A stretch of 64,000 nt of DNA. Source: Cornus controversa (Eukaryota; Streptophyta; Magnoliopsida; Cornales; Cornaceae). The notes beneath the pieces are model-generated. The model had not been told where the DNA came from and made no database searches. It saw nothing but the letters and a program-made list of their open reading frames with translations. Where the stretch lies: the NCBI GenBank assembly GCA_026545225.1, contig CM048851.1, forward strand, positions 32,425,956 to 32,489,955, read 5' to 3'. Below, piece by piece: positions 9,767 to 21,376 of this stretch (position 1 is the stretch's first letter; every line of letters starts with the position of its first letter). The position numbers and the translations under genes are program-made.

Positions 9767-12391
9767 TCAAAATGTAATTAATGATACACCAATTTGTTGT
9801 AACATACATAGTTTATCCCAAAAAATATCTTTCCTTTGATAAATCATAAAGCTCATTACAAAATTACTGGAAGCAGCTAGCATATTAATTACAAAAGTTC
9901 GGTTAAAAAAATAATAATAAGTACTAGCATCTGGGACCGACAGATGCAAACTGCCACCAGCTGAATCATCGATGGTAGGGGCACTCATACGAGTAGCCTC
10001 AGGAACTTCAGTAACGGTCAGAACCTCAGAGTCTCCCATAATTTTCACAAGAACATTTTCTTGATCAGTGGCATTAAGGTCTTGGTAGTCCTCATTCAAA
10101 ATCCCCATCTCTGTCTCATACTGATCAGGATCCTCAGCATAAGAGCGTTGTTCAGAGTAAGCATGGCATCCTTAAAACTAGTTCTCCATACCTCAGCATT
10201 CTGAACTTTAGGTATTCTAATCAACCTCTTATAAAGCGCTCTAGATCCATCTTCAAGGTGACTAACCCGATCGATCAGAGGGGAGATCGTCAGCCTAGAT
10301 TCATAAACTTTCGACTCTACTACAGCCTTCTTCAGTTCAGTTCCCTCTTTCTCTTGCTGAAGAGAAACATAGAGAGCCTTACTCCACTCCAAATTTGCCA
10401 TTAGAGCACTGCACTTAAAGCGCTCAGAATCCGTAGCCGCCTGAGCGGCCTTCATCTCAGTCTTTGTCTTCCTCTTCTTAATCAAGGTTCTTTCACTTTT
10501 AAGGCTGCCTGTTCAACCAATCGGCACATAGCCACCACCCCAAACAGATTCTGTCAAAAGATACCAAGCAGAGTTAGTGCACAGTCAAAAGGTCAGTTTG
10601 GTAGGAAAGAAATAGAAGGAAATGAAAAGAAAGGATTTGGAGGGTTATGATTTTGTGTTTTTGGTATGAAAATTTTAAGGAAATGAAAGGAAATGGAAGG
10701 ATTTGGAGGGATAAATTAAGGGTGAATAGTAGCTTTTGTTATCCTTCCAAAAATAGGAAGAAATGGAAGGAAAGGGAAGGAAAGGCAACCTTTTTTAAAG
10801 AAACTTTGTTAATTCTAACTTTGCCCTTGTTTTGATAAAAGGTAAATTTTGTTTTTTTAAATATAAAAGGGTATAATGGTAAATTTTTTAAATTATTTCC
10901 TTTCCTTTCTTTCCCCAAACATGTTAATTATCCTTTCCTTTCTTTTCCTTTATTAATCAATCAAACACTATAAAAGTTTAACACTGTCATTTTCTTTTCT
11001 TTTCTTTTCTCTCATTACTAATGTTATCCTTTCTTTTATTTTTCATATTACCAAACATAGCCTAAAGGAAAATTAACATACCTTCATGGCTATGTAAGGA
11101 TAAGACTCTGCCAAAAAAGAGATTGAGGTTTCTTTTATCCTTTGTGCTTCACGTGGAGGCTACATCCCACTAAGGTAAGCTCTAAGAGAGCTCGGGTAAT
11201 TGAGAATTGAGTCCTCAACAGAGAGAGGCAATCTATCAGCTTTGACCATCTGGGGAATCCAGGTGGCAACAGTATCGACCGAAGGGCCAACAGAAGCATT
11301 GTCGGAGACAAGATCAACCAATCCTTCCTCTGCCACTGGTGGAGGAACGACACTGGCGGTGACAAAGACAACTAACTACCAATTGGTTGAAGACGATAGA
11401 GCATCTGAATTCCTCTGAATCTTTTAAGCAGGGCCGCTTGGTTTGGACTCAGTAACCGTGGGCACCTCAGGAGTCTTTCTCTTTGCCAGCTCATCCTGAG
11501 CATGTTTTTCCTTAAGTAATTTTGTTGCATCCCTCTCCTCATCAGTCAGTTGTTTCCTTTTCTAATGTGTGGCTGGTGGCAACCTCATTTCCTTAATTTC
11601 CAGAGCACTCTTGGCAATAGCTCTGAGATTCTCAAAACTCAGAAGTGTCTTTGATTGAGATGTGTCACACCACACCTTATCTTCAAGTGTCTTTAGCCAT
11701 GCGCGAATTTTTGATTGGGGAAGGGATTCCTTAACTACACCAAGGTAAGAGTAAATTTTAGAAAAAAAGAAAAACTTCACAAACTACACAATTGCACTGA
11801 AGATTCACAGTGAGATCAAAAGTATGTATACTTACACCTCCAAACTTCTTCAGGATCGGGTATTTATCCGAAGAAACAACTCTCTAATCACCACCTACAA
11901 TAACTAGTTGTTCTTTCCAGCCCTTGTCAGAGGTGGGGCCCACACATAGGGACTTTTCCAGACCGAGGGTAAAAGTGGTATCTGCATCTCTCATTTTTTG
12001 TGACACAAACTTGATAACAAGCTAGTAAATCGTCAAAACCTAGTTCCAAACTTGATAACAGGCTAGTAAATCATCAAAACCTAGTTCCAATGATCTGGTT
12101 TAGTTAATCGCCAACACACAAGAAATGACTCTAAAGAAATTAGGGTTGACCTGAAGTGAGGCAAGATTCATGTGGCAAAGAACTAGGTGGTAAAAAGAGT
12201 GAAAAGGGAAGCAAAATATGGCAAGATGTTTTATCGAAATCCTTCCTGACTCTCACTAGATTCGGTGTAACCCTAACCGAATAAGAGGGATCAGCCTCCT
12301 TCGGATTAATGTACCCAGAATCAACATCCTCGCCACTAACAGTTGCATCAGAGCTTCGAGTAACCCCCTTATCCTCAAAACTATCAACCAT
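9767..12391 (-). pseudogene. Antisense retrotransposon ORF with coiled-coil C-terminus
   Basis: Decayed gene read on the minus strand. The start is near 12391 (MVDSFEDKGVTRSS), followed by an acidic leader and a 'YSVRVTPNLVRVRKDF' block (about 12250-12300). A 'GLEKSLCVGPTSDKGWKEQL' stretch (about 11915-11975) is followed by a splice-donor-like 'gtaagta' near 11836. The C-terminal third (10096-10485) is Ala/Glu/Lys rich and likely coiled coil, and 9767-10108 forms the tail. The pattern resembles the plant ORF family annotated as putative gypsy-type transposon protein, often found with Tat-like elements. I recognise this by pattern only. It is probably split by a MITE at 10591-11062. Its orientation opposite to the pol remnant at 1625 parallels the second Tat element here. 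Confidence 0.45.
10591..11062. mobile_element. MITE-like element, hAT-type ends
   Basis: The left end 'ggtcagtttggtaggaaaga' and the reverse complement of the right end 'ggctatgtttggtaatatga' form an imperfect terminal inverted repeat around a purine-rich left half (ggaaatgaaagg) and pyrimidine-rich right half (tttcctttctt). The length is about 470 bp with no coding capacity. A clear target duplication was not found, so the superfamily is a guess from the ends. Confidence 0.5.
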
Positions 12392-12710
12392 CCTTAGATC
12401 TACCCATGGTGATGTGCAGAGAAAAAGGGATAAATCAAATAAGAACTAAAAGAGAGAAGGGCACTGACCTCTGAGGAACAACGAAGCACAACCTGAATAG
12501 GGTTTTTGAGTTCCTCTTTTCTTTTCACAAGGTAGCAAGGCAAGAAACAAAGGTAGAGTGACCCACAAAGAGAGTCATGATTATATACAATAAAATAGGA
12601 CATCGTTTGACGACATGGCATCACGTCTTCACACTTCTCAAAGACCACAGTCTATTTGGTTCAAAAGATATAGCTGCCGCCACAAAAGAAATCCTTTTCA
12701 AATTCTATAC
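12392..12710. other. Upstream part of the antisense ORF region, no further gene
   Basis: Probably promoter or leader of the antisense ORF. The minus-strand open frame at 12400-12648 shows no recognisable domain. Confidence 0.3.
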
Positions 12711-13016
12711 ATAGAAAATCTACTTTTATAGTATAGTGATAGACATTAGCAAATTGTTTAAGTGGAGGGCACAAACGTTGTAAGTGAACTACACATGGCA
12801 TCTGATGAGGCAGTCCAAATGCTCAAAAAGTTATAAAGCGACTAAGTCAAAACTAATGTAATCCAAATCCCATTATTATGGGATAAAAATTTGTATTACA
12901 TTTGTGTAGTTGAATATAAATTCAGAGGCCCTGCCCAGGGAAAAGGGTAGGGTGTGAGCTTCCACTTAAACAATTTGCTAATGTCCATCACTATACTATA
13001 AAAGTAGATTTTTTCA
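12711..13016. mobile_element. MITE-like inverted repeat with 50-bp arms
   Basis: 12717-12766 and 12961-13010 are inverted copies differing at one base. Each arm contains 'ttatagtatagtgat' and 'caaattgtttaagtgga'. The spacer of about 190 bp is non-coding. No convincing target duplication is seen outside the arms. Confidence 0.75.
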
Positions 13017-13428
13017 TCTACAGTTCCTAATAATGAGCTTTTAAGGTTAGATTTTTTATTATTGATTTTTTTGGTATGTAGCTACTAATTTGTTGATATT
13101 TATGCATGAATTGAATGTTCTGAATACTTTATTTTTGAATGTTCCTAATTAGATTACTTACATCTATTCTTAAAAATATATAAACTAATTGCAAAAGATA
13201 GTAAAGTTCAACTAAAATATTGTGAAATTGCCTTTTTGTATAAATCTTATACCTGAAAATATTGTATTGGCTCTACTTTGATAAGTATGATGTTAAATAC
13301 CCATCCTTCATGGAGATGCTCATAAAAGCCATGAGTTAAACAAGAATAAGAATTGGCAACAGAAAATTGAAACTGAACATGCTTTATTGCAGAGAATCTA
13401 TAAAAAGAAAGGAAAACAAAAAGATATG
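13017..13428. other. Intergenic, no gene seen
   Basis: AT-rich sequence without recognisable coding or repeat structure. Confidence 0.5.
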
Positions 13429-14835
13429 TGATAAGTGTTCAATTCTATGCATTTGAACCCTCTTTATTGCATACGTTAGTTCCGTTTTTGCGTTTATCGA
13501 GATATGTTTACGGTATTTTTGTGTTTTTGATGTTTTACAGGTATTGGAGTAAATGGAGCAAAGTTGGAAGCTTTCTGCAGTCAAGAGAAGAAATCAGGAA
13601 ATGCAGCCAAGGCATCTCGATCAATCGAGATGTTGATTTCGATTAATCGAAATCTCGATTGATCGAGATCTCATTTCGATTGATCGAAATCTCGATCAAT
13701 CGAAATTCTGCAGAGCCCACTTGGCCACTTGCTCACCTGCTCTCCCACTTGCAACAAAATCCCCTTTTTTGCACGACTTAGGGGGATTATCTGACTTGAA
13801 CAAGACTTTTGGGGGCCTTCTTGATACAAGAGATATATATAATGATATATATATATATATGGTGGGCCCAAGGTTGAAAAAGAAGCCAAAAAGCACACAA
13901 AAAGGGCCATATCTCTCATATATGGGGGGAGCTCTCAAGCAACATCAGAACATCAGAGAGAGACCTTCGGGAGAGGAAGAGAAAGAGCTGAACCAGACCA
14001 AGAAGCTTCATTCTTTTCATCAATGGAAGGGTGCAAGGCAACCATGAGCAACTAACTCTTCTACTAGGGTGTTGGTTTCAACCCCTAGCCATGTAAACTT
14101 GTTCATCTTTGTAGCTCTTAGAATTTATAATTAAATGTTGATTATTTAGCCTAGTGATTATGTACACAAATACATTTCTTTTATATATTCATTTGATATG
14201 GAATTTATTCTTGTCTTAGAGTAGATTTTGTCACTTGAATGCACAACATTTGCATATTCCACAAGAAGTGCAAATGATGGCTAGATAATGGTGTTTAAAT
14301 GAATGTGTGATGTTAATTTGTATAGACCATGCCAAGACAAGGTAGTTTGGATGCATGTAGTGTTCACTTAGAGAGGAGTAATTAGGTAGTTAGTTAGGTT
14401 GAAGAGTTATGCTTGTTGAAGATGGATTATGATAGGTTAGCACACACATTGATCTTTTGATATGTTATTGAGGTCACAAGCCTAATGACATTGTTAGGCA
14501 TTTAATTAATGAATCCCATGCTTGCTACACTTATGAACATGTGAATGGCTAGTGGTGGAAACCAACCCTAGTTCTCTCTCCCAACTTTAAACTCTTTACT
14601 TTTCTTGTCATTTCATTCATGCAATAGTTTTTAAACACAAAACCAAAAATCTGTTTTTAGAATTAAAGTAGAATTAATCTTCCCGTAAGACAATTATGAC
14701 TAGTCCTCGTGGGATCGATACCCTCTATATAGAACATTATCTACAAAGATTCGTGCTCTTGCGAGTGGTTAAATTATATTTTGATAAAAAGGGCAAAAAT
14801 TAAGCTTACAATATAATTTAGTTCCGACCACATCA
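13429..14835 (+). repeat. 5' LTR of an Athila-type element
   Basis: Starts 'tgataagtgttcaattc' and ends 'cgaccacatca', followed by a tRNA-Asp primer site. It matches the solo LTR at 43903-45271 over its whole length. It has an AT run (13836-13860) before the 'ggtgggccca' block that may serve as a TATA region. Frames inside it, such as 13721-14047, are LTR sequence. No 3' LTR partner lies in the window. Confidence 0.9.
13612..13712. repeat. Cluster of TCGAT palindromic motifs in the LTR
   Basis: About seven tandem or inverted copies of 'tcgattgatcga' and 'tcgatcaatcga'-like 12-mers with 'aatctcg' or 'gatctc' spacers. The solo LTR carries the same kind of cluster at 44087-44173 with a different copy arrangement. 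They could fold into hairpins or act as clustered protein-binding sites in the promoter part of the LTR; this is inference. Confidence 0.8.
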
Positions 14836-14841
14836 AAATTT

Positions 14842-14859
14842 TGGCGCCGTTACCGGGGA
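14842..14859 (+). other. Primer binding site (tRNA-Asp)
   Basis: 'tggcgccgttaccgggga' lies 6 bp after the LTR end. It differs at one base from the tRNA-Asp complement used by Athila-type elements. Confidence 0.9.
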
Positions 14860-15118
14860 CTACGGTTTTATTGTCGCCATTGGAAGATTAAATCTGGTTT
14901 AATTCTTAGGCTAGAAATTCTTTCATTCTTTTTGTATATATTTTGTCCTTATTTCTCAAATTTTTTGATTTTAGGTATACCACATAGCGGGCATCTAAGA
15001 GAAGTAAACTTGGAACCCTTTGTGAGTATAACGCCTAAAATTAGTAGTTTGAATTCATTCATTCTTTTGTATATATTTGTTTATCTTGTATATTGAGGTG
15101 TTGTTCTATTGGTAATGC

Positions 15119-16145
15119 ATGCTAGGTAGACGGTCATTGTCACTTCCTTTGCTTCCGTGTAACATTGAACTTAAACGAACACTTAGACAACGTAGAGGAA
15201 CCTCTAGGGACCCTATATTGCCTAGGACTGAAAACATGGATCCAAATGAGAGACAACCTCCCGGGCTACCTCCTTTTAATCATGAACAACCACCTCCACC
15301 ACCACCTCCTCAAAGAGAGTTGCTTATGGACTTTTACCTTCCGACTACATTTGAAGTACCTTCATGTATTCAATTTCCAGATGTAGCTGCAAATCAATTC
15401 GAAATAAAGTCCTCCACCATCAATCTTCTTACTAGCTTCCACGGTCTTCCTAATGAGGATCCGTACCTGTACTTAGATTATTTCCTTTCCGTGTGTTCCA
15501 CTATTCGTGTACCACACTTTACGGAGGATGATCTAAAGCTGTGTATGTTCCCCTTCTCCCTAAAAGATAAAGCTAGAAGTTGGTTCAACTCCTTAGAACC
15601 TAACTCAATCCATTCTTGGACGGAGATGCAAATAGAGTTCTTGAAAAAATACTTCCCAATGGGTAAGACAAGTGATATTCGACGAGCAATCACCGGATTC
15701 ACCCAAATTGACCAAGAACAATTCCATGAGACGTGGGAGAGGTTAAAAGATCTTTTAAAATCTTGTCCGCATCATGCTGTCCCAAAATGGCAGCTAGTGC
15801 AAAGTTTTTATGATGGGGTGAGTGAGCAACATAGACAAATGATAGACTCCGCGTGTGGGGGTGGATATCTTTCGAAAAGCCCCGATGAGGCATGAAAACT
15901 TTTTCAAACCCTAAGCAACAATTCAGCTCAACGCTCCTCCACTAGGAAAGGGAAGGCCACCCAACCTTGTAGAGGCGTGCATGAGATTTCACGGGTAGAT
16001 GAGGTTGCCATGCAAGTAGAAGCCCTATCCCAAAAAATGGATTTAATCATGAAAAATGGGCTGCCTACTCCAAACCAATCTGTCCAAAATCAGGAAGGTT
16101 GTTCGTTTTGCTATAGTACTTCACATGAGAGTTTTTCTATTTATT
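15119..16145 (+). pseudogene. Athila-type gag, truncated
   Basis: Gag capsid protein of an Athila-like Ty3/gypsy element. The open frame from 15119 is intact for 258 codons. The likely true start is the Met at 15236 (MDPNERQPPG), followed by a proline run. The retrotransposon gag domain is clear: SFHGLPNEDPYLYL, then LKLCMFPFSLKDKARSWFNSL, EFLKKYFPMGKT, ETWERLKDLLKSCPHH and LVQSFYDG. A TGA at 15893 replaces the residue after DEA. Beyond it the same frame continues through LFQTLSNNSAQRS and a 'QVEALSQKMDLIM' coiled segment to a half zinc knuckle (CSFCYSTSHESF, about 16100-16135). There the similarity stops, so the second half of gag and all of pol are missing. The LTR and primer site upstream show this is the element's 5' end. 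Confidence 0.88.
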
Positions 16146-16639
16146 ACTTATGATGTCGAACTTTATAATTCATGGGCATTTGCAAGAGTTGCAGCTTCAA
16201 TTATCTCAGCTTCAGTTGCATTCACTTTTGCATATATAGTGTTTTTTTTGTGGATAGTTTCTGCAAAGAGAGTGGACTCCTGACTTACCAATGCAATATG
16301 TGACCTTAGAGCTCTCAGGTTGTATTGAGACTATCTACTTCATTTGGATTCATTTTGCTTGGTAAATAAAATTGTGCAATCTTATAGCTACCTTATTCGT
16401 CTGTTTTTAGTTATTTTATTGATTTATGCATGGACAGGTTTGAAAAAAACGTAAATGACAAAGACATAGATACTCTTATTTCAAGTTCAAAATATCAATT
16501 ATTCGAAGAGGTTGAAAACTCCCCCTTTGAAGACATAATTGAAAAATATGCAATGACATTCAAGTATTAAATTACTATCATTTTGTTATATATTCATTTA
16601 ATTTTTCTCTATTATTTCATATGATTATAATTAATTTAT

Positions 16640-17370
16640 TTGTAAACAGGTTATACTGCTACAGAAAACATATTACTTTTTTGAAGCAAAAATTATAGAG
16701 ATTAAAAATGCACCTGAACCACGGTACAGTACATGTACGCAATGCAAGAGAAACTTGAAGTACGAAAAATGGACTCAGTTGTACTAATTGCAAAACAAGA
16801 GACACAAAATGATTTCAAAGGTATTATTATATTTTTAAGCATTCTATTTGTTTTTTAAATTGTTCTACAAAATGAGAAATATGTGATACTTTATCATTAT
16901 GTAAGAATGAAGTATATATACTCATTTATGCAGATTTATAATGTAATTTCGAGTCAAAGTTATAACAAATGATGCATATATAACAATATTCAATGATTCT
17001 CAAACATTAATAAATTGTTCATTGGCTGAGCTAATATAGTTAAAAAGTCTAAGTAATATTTTTTTCTCACTTATAAAATTTATGAATAAAACAATTCATT
17101 TGAAATGAATCAATAGTACTAAAATAATTTTGTATGTTATTTTTTTAGGACGATGAGATGAATGAATTTTACAACAAAGTGACGAACTGCAAAGGAAAAT
17201 TATTTTCTTTGATGGTGAAGATAGGCAATAGTAAAAATGATATAATAAAAAATAGTTTTCTGGTGACAGCTATCAAAGAAGTTTCACTTGAGAATTATTT
17301 TTTTGAAAAAGAACTCAGAAATACAAAAAGGATAAGAGAATTTTCAAAAGAATATCAAAAAATAGTTTAA
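16640..17370 (+). pseudogene. RPA1 (replication protein A large subunit)-like fragment
   Basis: After an AG splice-acceptor-like site near 16650 the sequence reads YYFFEAKIIEIKN, then YSTCTQCKRNL (about 16718-16752). This matches the start of the RPA1 C-terminal OB fold, where a Cys-x2-Cys half of the zinc ribbon occurs. A second segment (about 16940-17040) reads FRVKVITNDAYITIFND...CSLAEL, the next OB-fold strands. A third (17152-17370, after 'ttttttag') reads NEFYNKVTNCKGKLFSLMVKIGN...FLVTAIKEVS. AT-rich intron-like gaps separate the three. RPA1-like ORFs occur in plants as cellular genes and as passengers of Helitrons. No Rep/helicase ORF or Helitron end was found, so the origin is open. 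The N-terminal DNA-binding domains are absent. Confidence 0.5.
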
Positions 17371-18376
17371 GAATAGTTAGAATTATATTTTTTGATTTCT
17401 TATAGTTTATACTTGATTCTTTCCATGTGAATAATAAAAAAATTATTTGTTTATTTGTTTTAATAAAATTTATCTTATAGTTTTATACTTTTCAACAAGC
17501 TTCTGAGTTTCCATTACCATGGTTTTATAATGGAAATAATTTTAGGTGATTTAATCAATGACCTTAAAGAATCGTTTAAAAAGATTATGGAACATTAGAA
17601 TGTTCTCATAGAATTCAATATGTTAATCATTAAATATATACCTAAAACAAATTAATAAAAAATAAATTAATTATAACAAATACAAAAAGAGATATTATTT
17701 CCTTCACTATTTGAATATTTGACATCCATAAAAAAGCAGAACATATTTGCCATGGAGCGTGTTTTTTCCATGAATATTAGCAAGTAGTTTATATTTCAAC
17801 CAATAATTGACCCAAAGTAGGTTGTATCGTTATGCACAAGAGTAAAATCACGTGTTAACAAATCACATGCAACCCACATACACCTTTACTAGTTAAAATA
17901 AGTATATGAAGCAATAGTCAAATTTCAAAGTATATAGCGAAACTAGAGAGATAAATCATATGATAAACTTCTATTTGGACAAACCCACTTGTTATTCACC
18001 CAATATTGCTTATGAACCCTCAACTAACTCATTGGGTAAGCGATCTCATCCCCTGTATTCGGACAAATGCTGTTTAATTTCCTATTGTTGAGTTAATTAA
18101 TTGAGTCTATCTTTTTGCATAAATGGGGCAACTGTGGTAAAGGTTAGACACTCGCTTTGCCTTTCTCAAGTTTAAAACACTTTGATCATCTTATTGAAAT
18201 GGATAAGTAGGTCTGCTTTTTTACTGTGATTAGGGCTTTTCTAGCATTAAACTGGGTCTATGCTCATTGTTGACTTATGAGTTCTACAAGATCAAAATTA
18301 TAAGCACTCCATTTCTTATGATACATTGATATATGAAGTGGAGCACCTCATGTATTTTAAAGCTCAATGTCATCTA
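17371..18376. other. Intergenic, no gene seen
   Basis: AT-rich, without recognisable coding sequence. Bases 18362-18376 could be a decayed Met-type primer site belonging to the inverted LTR that follows. Confidence 0.4.
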
Positions 18377-19330
18377 TGTGAGTTGCACGATGCCAAGTTC
18401 ACGGAATAAGTTCAGTGAATTTAGTTATAGATACAATTCTTAGACTTAGCGGAAGTTAATATGCCTCTTATTCAATTTTTATAATTAATTAATTACCCAC
18501 AATAATTAATAATTACGCATTTAAATCAATCACAAAATAAATATGGGATGAGATCAGAACCCCAAAAAGGAAAGATCCACTATTTCAAAGTAAAGCACTA
18601 TAGACTTTACTTCAGTCTCACACTCACTCCACTCTATTAAGAAATAGTTGTTGCTGATTCCTCAATTCTCGCAGAAAGGTTGTTTAAGGAACAAGAACAC
18701 TCCGCAATATTATGTTCCCTTCGTAGTTATCCATTCTCCTTCTTCTTCAAATAAGAAATTTAGAAGAAATTAACTTCTGACTGTATAGTCTGATAATATC
18801 TTTGAAAACTTCGTCATTCAGATAAAGAAGAATATCACAACATAAACACTTGTGTGTGTGCTTTCAAAAATATAATTAGAAAAATTATAAAAAAATTTCT
18901 CTCATAAGTCTCTCTCTTAACTTCAATCTCTATAAAAATATTCAATTTCAATTCCACAAAAGTTCTTTTTCTATAGAGATTCTTGCACTATTTAGCTAAG
19001 TAAGATCGGTCCAAATTTTTGAGAACCAGTAGGACTTTGCAGACTTGCAAAATATCAAAACTCCCGAGACAAGTTGGACCTGTCCTAAAAATTAGAGACC
19101 AATCTAGAAAAAGTCATATTTTAAGTTTAAAGCATATTTTCTAAGTTCCAAGACCTCCCAAATTTCAAACATAATATAATTACTCACATGCATGTACTAA
19201 ATAATACTTTAAATCATATTCGTGGTATCAAGACACTTTCTGCTCATCTTTAAAAATTAAAACACAATATCGAACAAAAATTATAACTCGATCAACGAGT
19301 ATTACATAAAAATTTGCTAACATACAATTA
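18377..19330 (-). repeat. Sirevirus-like Copia LTR, inverted, degraded
   Basis: Read on the minus strand it follows the LTR at 47358-48643: an 'aactcgatc' block near its start (about 19280), 'gg(a/t)cc' words and a 'ctctctc' leader in the middle, the 'actacgaaggg' block (about 18715) and an end in 'aactcaca' (18377-18384). A degenerate 'gacattgagc' follows where 'tggtatcagagc' is expected. No gag follows on the minus strand. Confidence 0.55.
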
Positions 19331-20180
19331 TACATCTCATAATCTATATACACACGTGCATGCATGATAGATACTGGGCCCAAAAACCTTCATGACAGCT
19401 CCTCAGTTCTGTTTAGGTTGGGTTGTTTGGTGCTCGATAGCCTATAGTTCAATCCTTTTCTAATCCCTATAAGAATTTTCCTTCCAAATCTTGACAAATA
19501 TGTTTAATCAGAAAATCGCTAGAAAAGGAAAATACACACAAAGGACACTCAATTGTGTGCAGAGCACGATGGACACTTCGGTAGATGGGAGAGAGAAAAA
19601 AATACAGAGAGGAAAAATGCGAGAGAGATAAAATTTTAGAGAGAGAATCAAGTAGAGAGATAAACAGAAAAAAATCTAAAGCAAGAAACAATTTTAGAAA
19701 GAGAGAATCTCGTTGAGAGAAAGACTAAGGGCACGTGGGTTGGAAAACTAAAAAGGCGAATTTTTGTCACTCAAAAAGAGTAGTTTTGGATTTTAAAAAG
19801 TCTGACATCATGCACGGCAATTTTATGGAATAGGGAATAATTTGCTCTAAATTTTGAAATTAAAAAAATTTATATGCACATGCCAAATAGTAGAGGTGTT
19901 TCTTGCACATTTTTTATATATTTGGAGAGTTTTTTGCACTTTATATATAATAGCATTAGAAAATATATTTATAACATATTATATATTATATAATATCAGA
20001 TCGCGCACTATTATTGTACCAGATCAATTATAATCTATATTTTCTTTATTTAGTTAACAAATTATTAGATTCGGATCACTAATAGATTATCAAATCAGAT
20101 GTTCTAATTTATATCCGAATTATTGAATAAAATTTAGATCAAAATACGATCCAGGTCTAATTTTATCCAAGATTTTATAA
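19331..20180. other. Intergenic, no gene seen
   Basis: AT-rich. It includes a purine-rich 'gagagaga' block (19590-19720) whose antisense open frame (19467-19691) is low complexity. Confidence 0.5.
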
Positions 20181-20189
20181 TTTGACAAA

Positions 20190-21367
20190 GGAAGCTGATA
20201 TTGGCACTCCACCAATATCCTCTGACACTCCACTCCTATATTTTTGTAAAGTAAAATTATAAAAATGGTCATATGTTATATCATTTTAGATTCTTATATT
20301 TTTAGTACCCTAATTGCCCTTCTAATTCAAGACTCAAATTTTATTTTATTTTATTTTTCTTAAAAAAAAGTTTTTTCAACTTTTTTACTTTAGGTTTACA
20401 ATATAACAATCCATTTACTATCACCCAAATACTATAGTTTAGACATTTTTCAATTGAAACTTGTTGTTCGTGTCCCTATCCTATATAACTCAAAGAATCC
20501 AAAATTTGAAATATACTATTTTTACTCACCAAACGTGTAATTTATTTTTCATGTGTCTTATTTATAAAATAACATAAATTAAAATTTTGAAACATACCAT
20601 CAATTTGTGAACAAACAAAATAGAAAGGAAGGAGAAGAAAATAAAAGGCAAATGAAGAAAAATATCATATTAATTTTTTTATTTTTATTTTTTGAAATTT
20701 TGATGCAAAGGCTCCTTAGTTAAATTAAGACAACTACAATTGAAAAAATATTTCATAGAGTCATGTTTTTCTCTTTTCATCTTTTAATTTCTAAAAGTTC
20801 TCTATTAAAATAAAAAAGATTTCTTTAGTTTTCTTAAAGAACTATATATCAGAATTTTTATTCAAGTGAAATTAAACTTTCTTTTGATTTTAAATATAAT
20901 TAATTTTTTTTCAAATAGGTTTTATTCATTGATATAATGTTTGTTTCCAACTCAAATACATTTTTAATATTTCTCTAGGTAATCTATTATTAACAACTTC
21001 TTCCCAACTTATCTAATCATGTAACTTTTATTATCCGAATCACATACATTTGATTGATACTCTCTAAATCATAATATTGAATCCTAAACTTTTTTAATTC
21101 TAAATTAAATATTGATAAATTGATTCAACATGAAAAAGTAATATTTTTAAAATCAACTAAGAAGTATTTTCACACAAAAAAATAATGTGAGAGAGAAGTT
21201 GCAATTTGGAGTTAAGAATTCTAACATTATCAAATAAGGGCAATTAGAGAATTAAAAATATAAAAATCAAATATTGTATAGTAAAGGGACACATTTGTAA
21301 TTGTATTTTACAAAAAGGTGAAAGTGGAGTGCCAGAGAATATTGGTGGAGTGCCAATATCAGCTCCC
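20190..21367. mobile_element. Non-autonomous Mutator-type element with 9-bp target duplication
   Basis: The terminal inverted repeats are about 45 bp. The left end reads 'ggaagctgatattggcactc' and the reverse complement of the right end reads 'gggagctgatattggcactc', with matching continuations 'caccaatat(c/t)ctctg(a/g)cactcc'. The element is flanked by perfect copies of tttgacaaa (20181-20189 and 21368-21376). A 9-bp duplication is the hallmark of Mutator superfamily insertion. The 1.18-kb interior is AT-rich and has no transposase, so the element is non-autonomous. Confidence 0.9.
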
Positions 21368-21376
21368 TTTGACAAA

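Noticed and set aside
8800..9839. Several open frames on both strands with Lys-rich or Phe/Trp-rich repeats
   Set aside because: They follow the 40-bp minisatellite unit and have no start context or conserved domain.
13671..14047. Open frames of 80-108 codons on both strands
   Set aside because: They lie wholly inside an LTR, and the other copy of the LTR (43968-44493) does not conserve the same protein.
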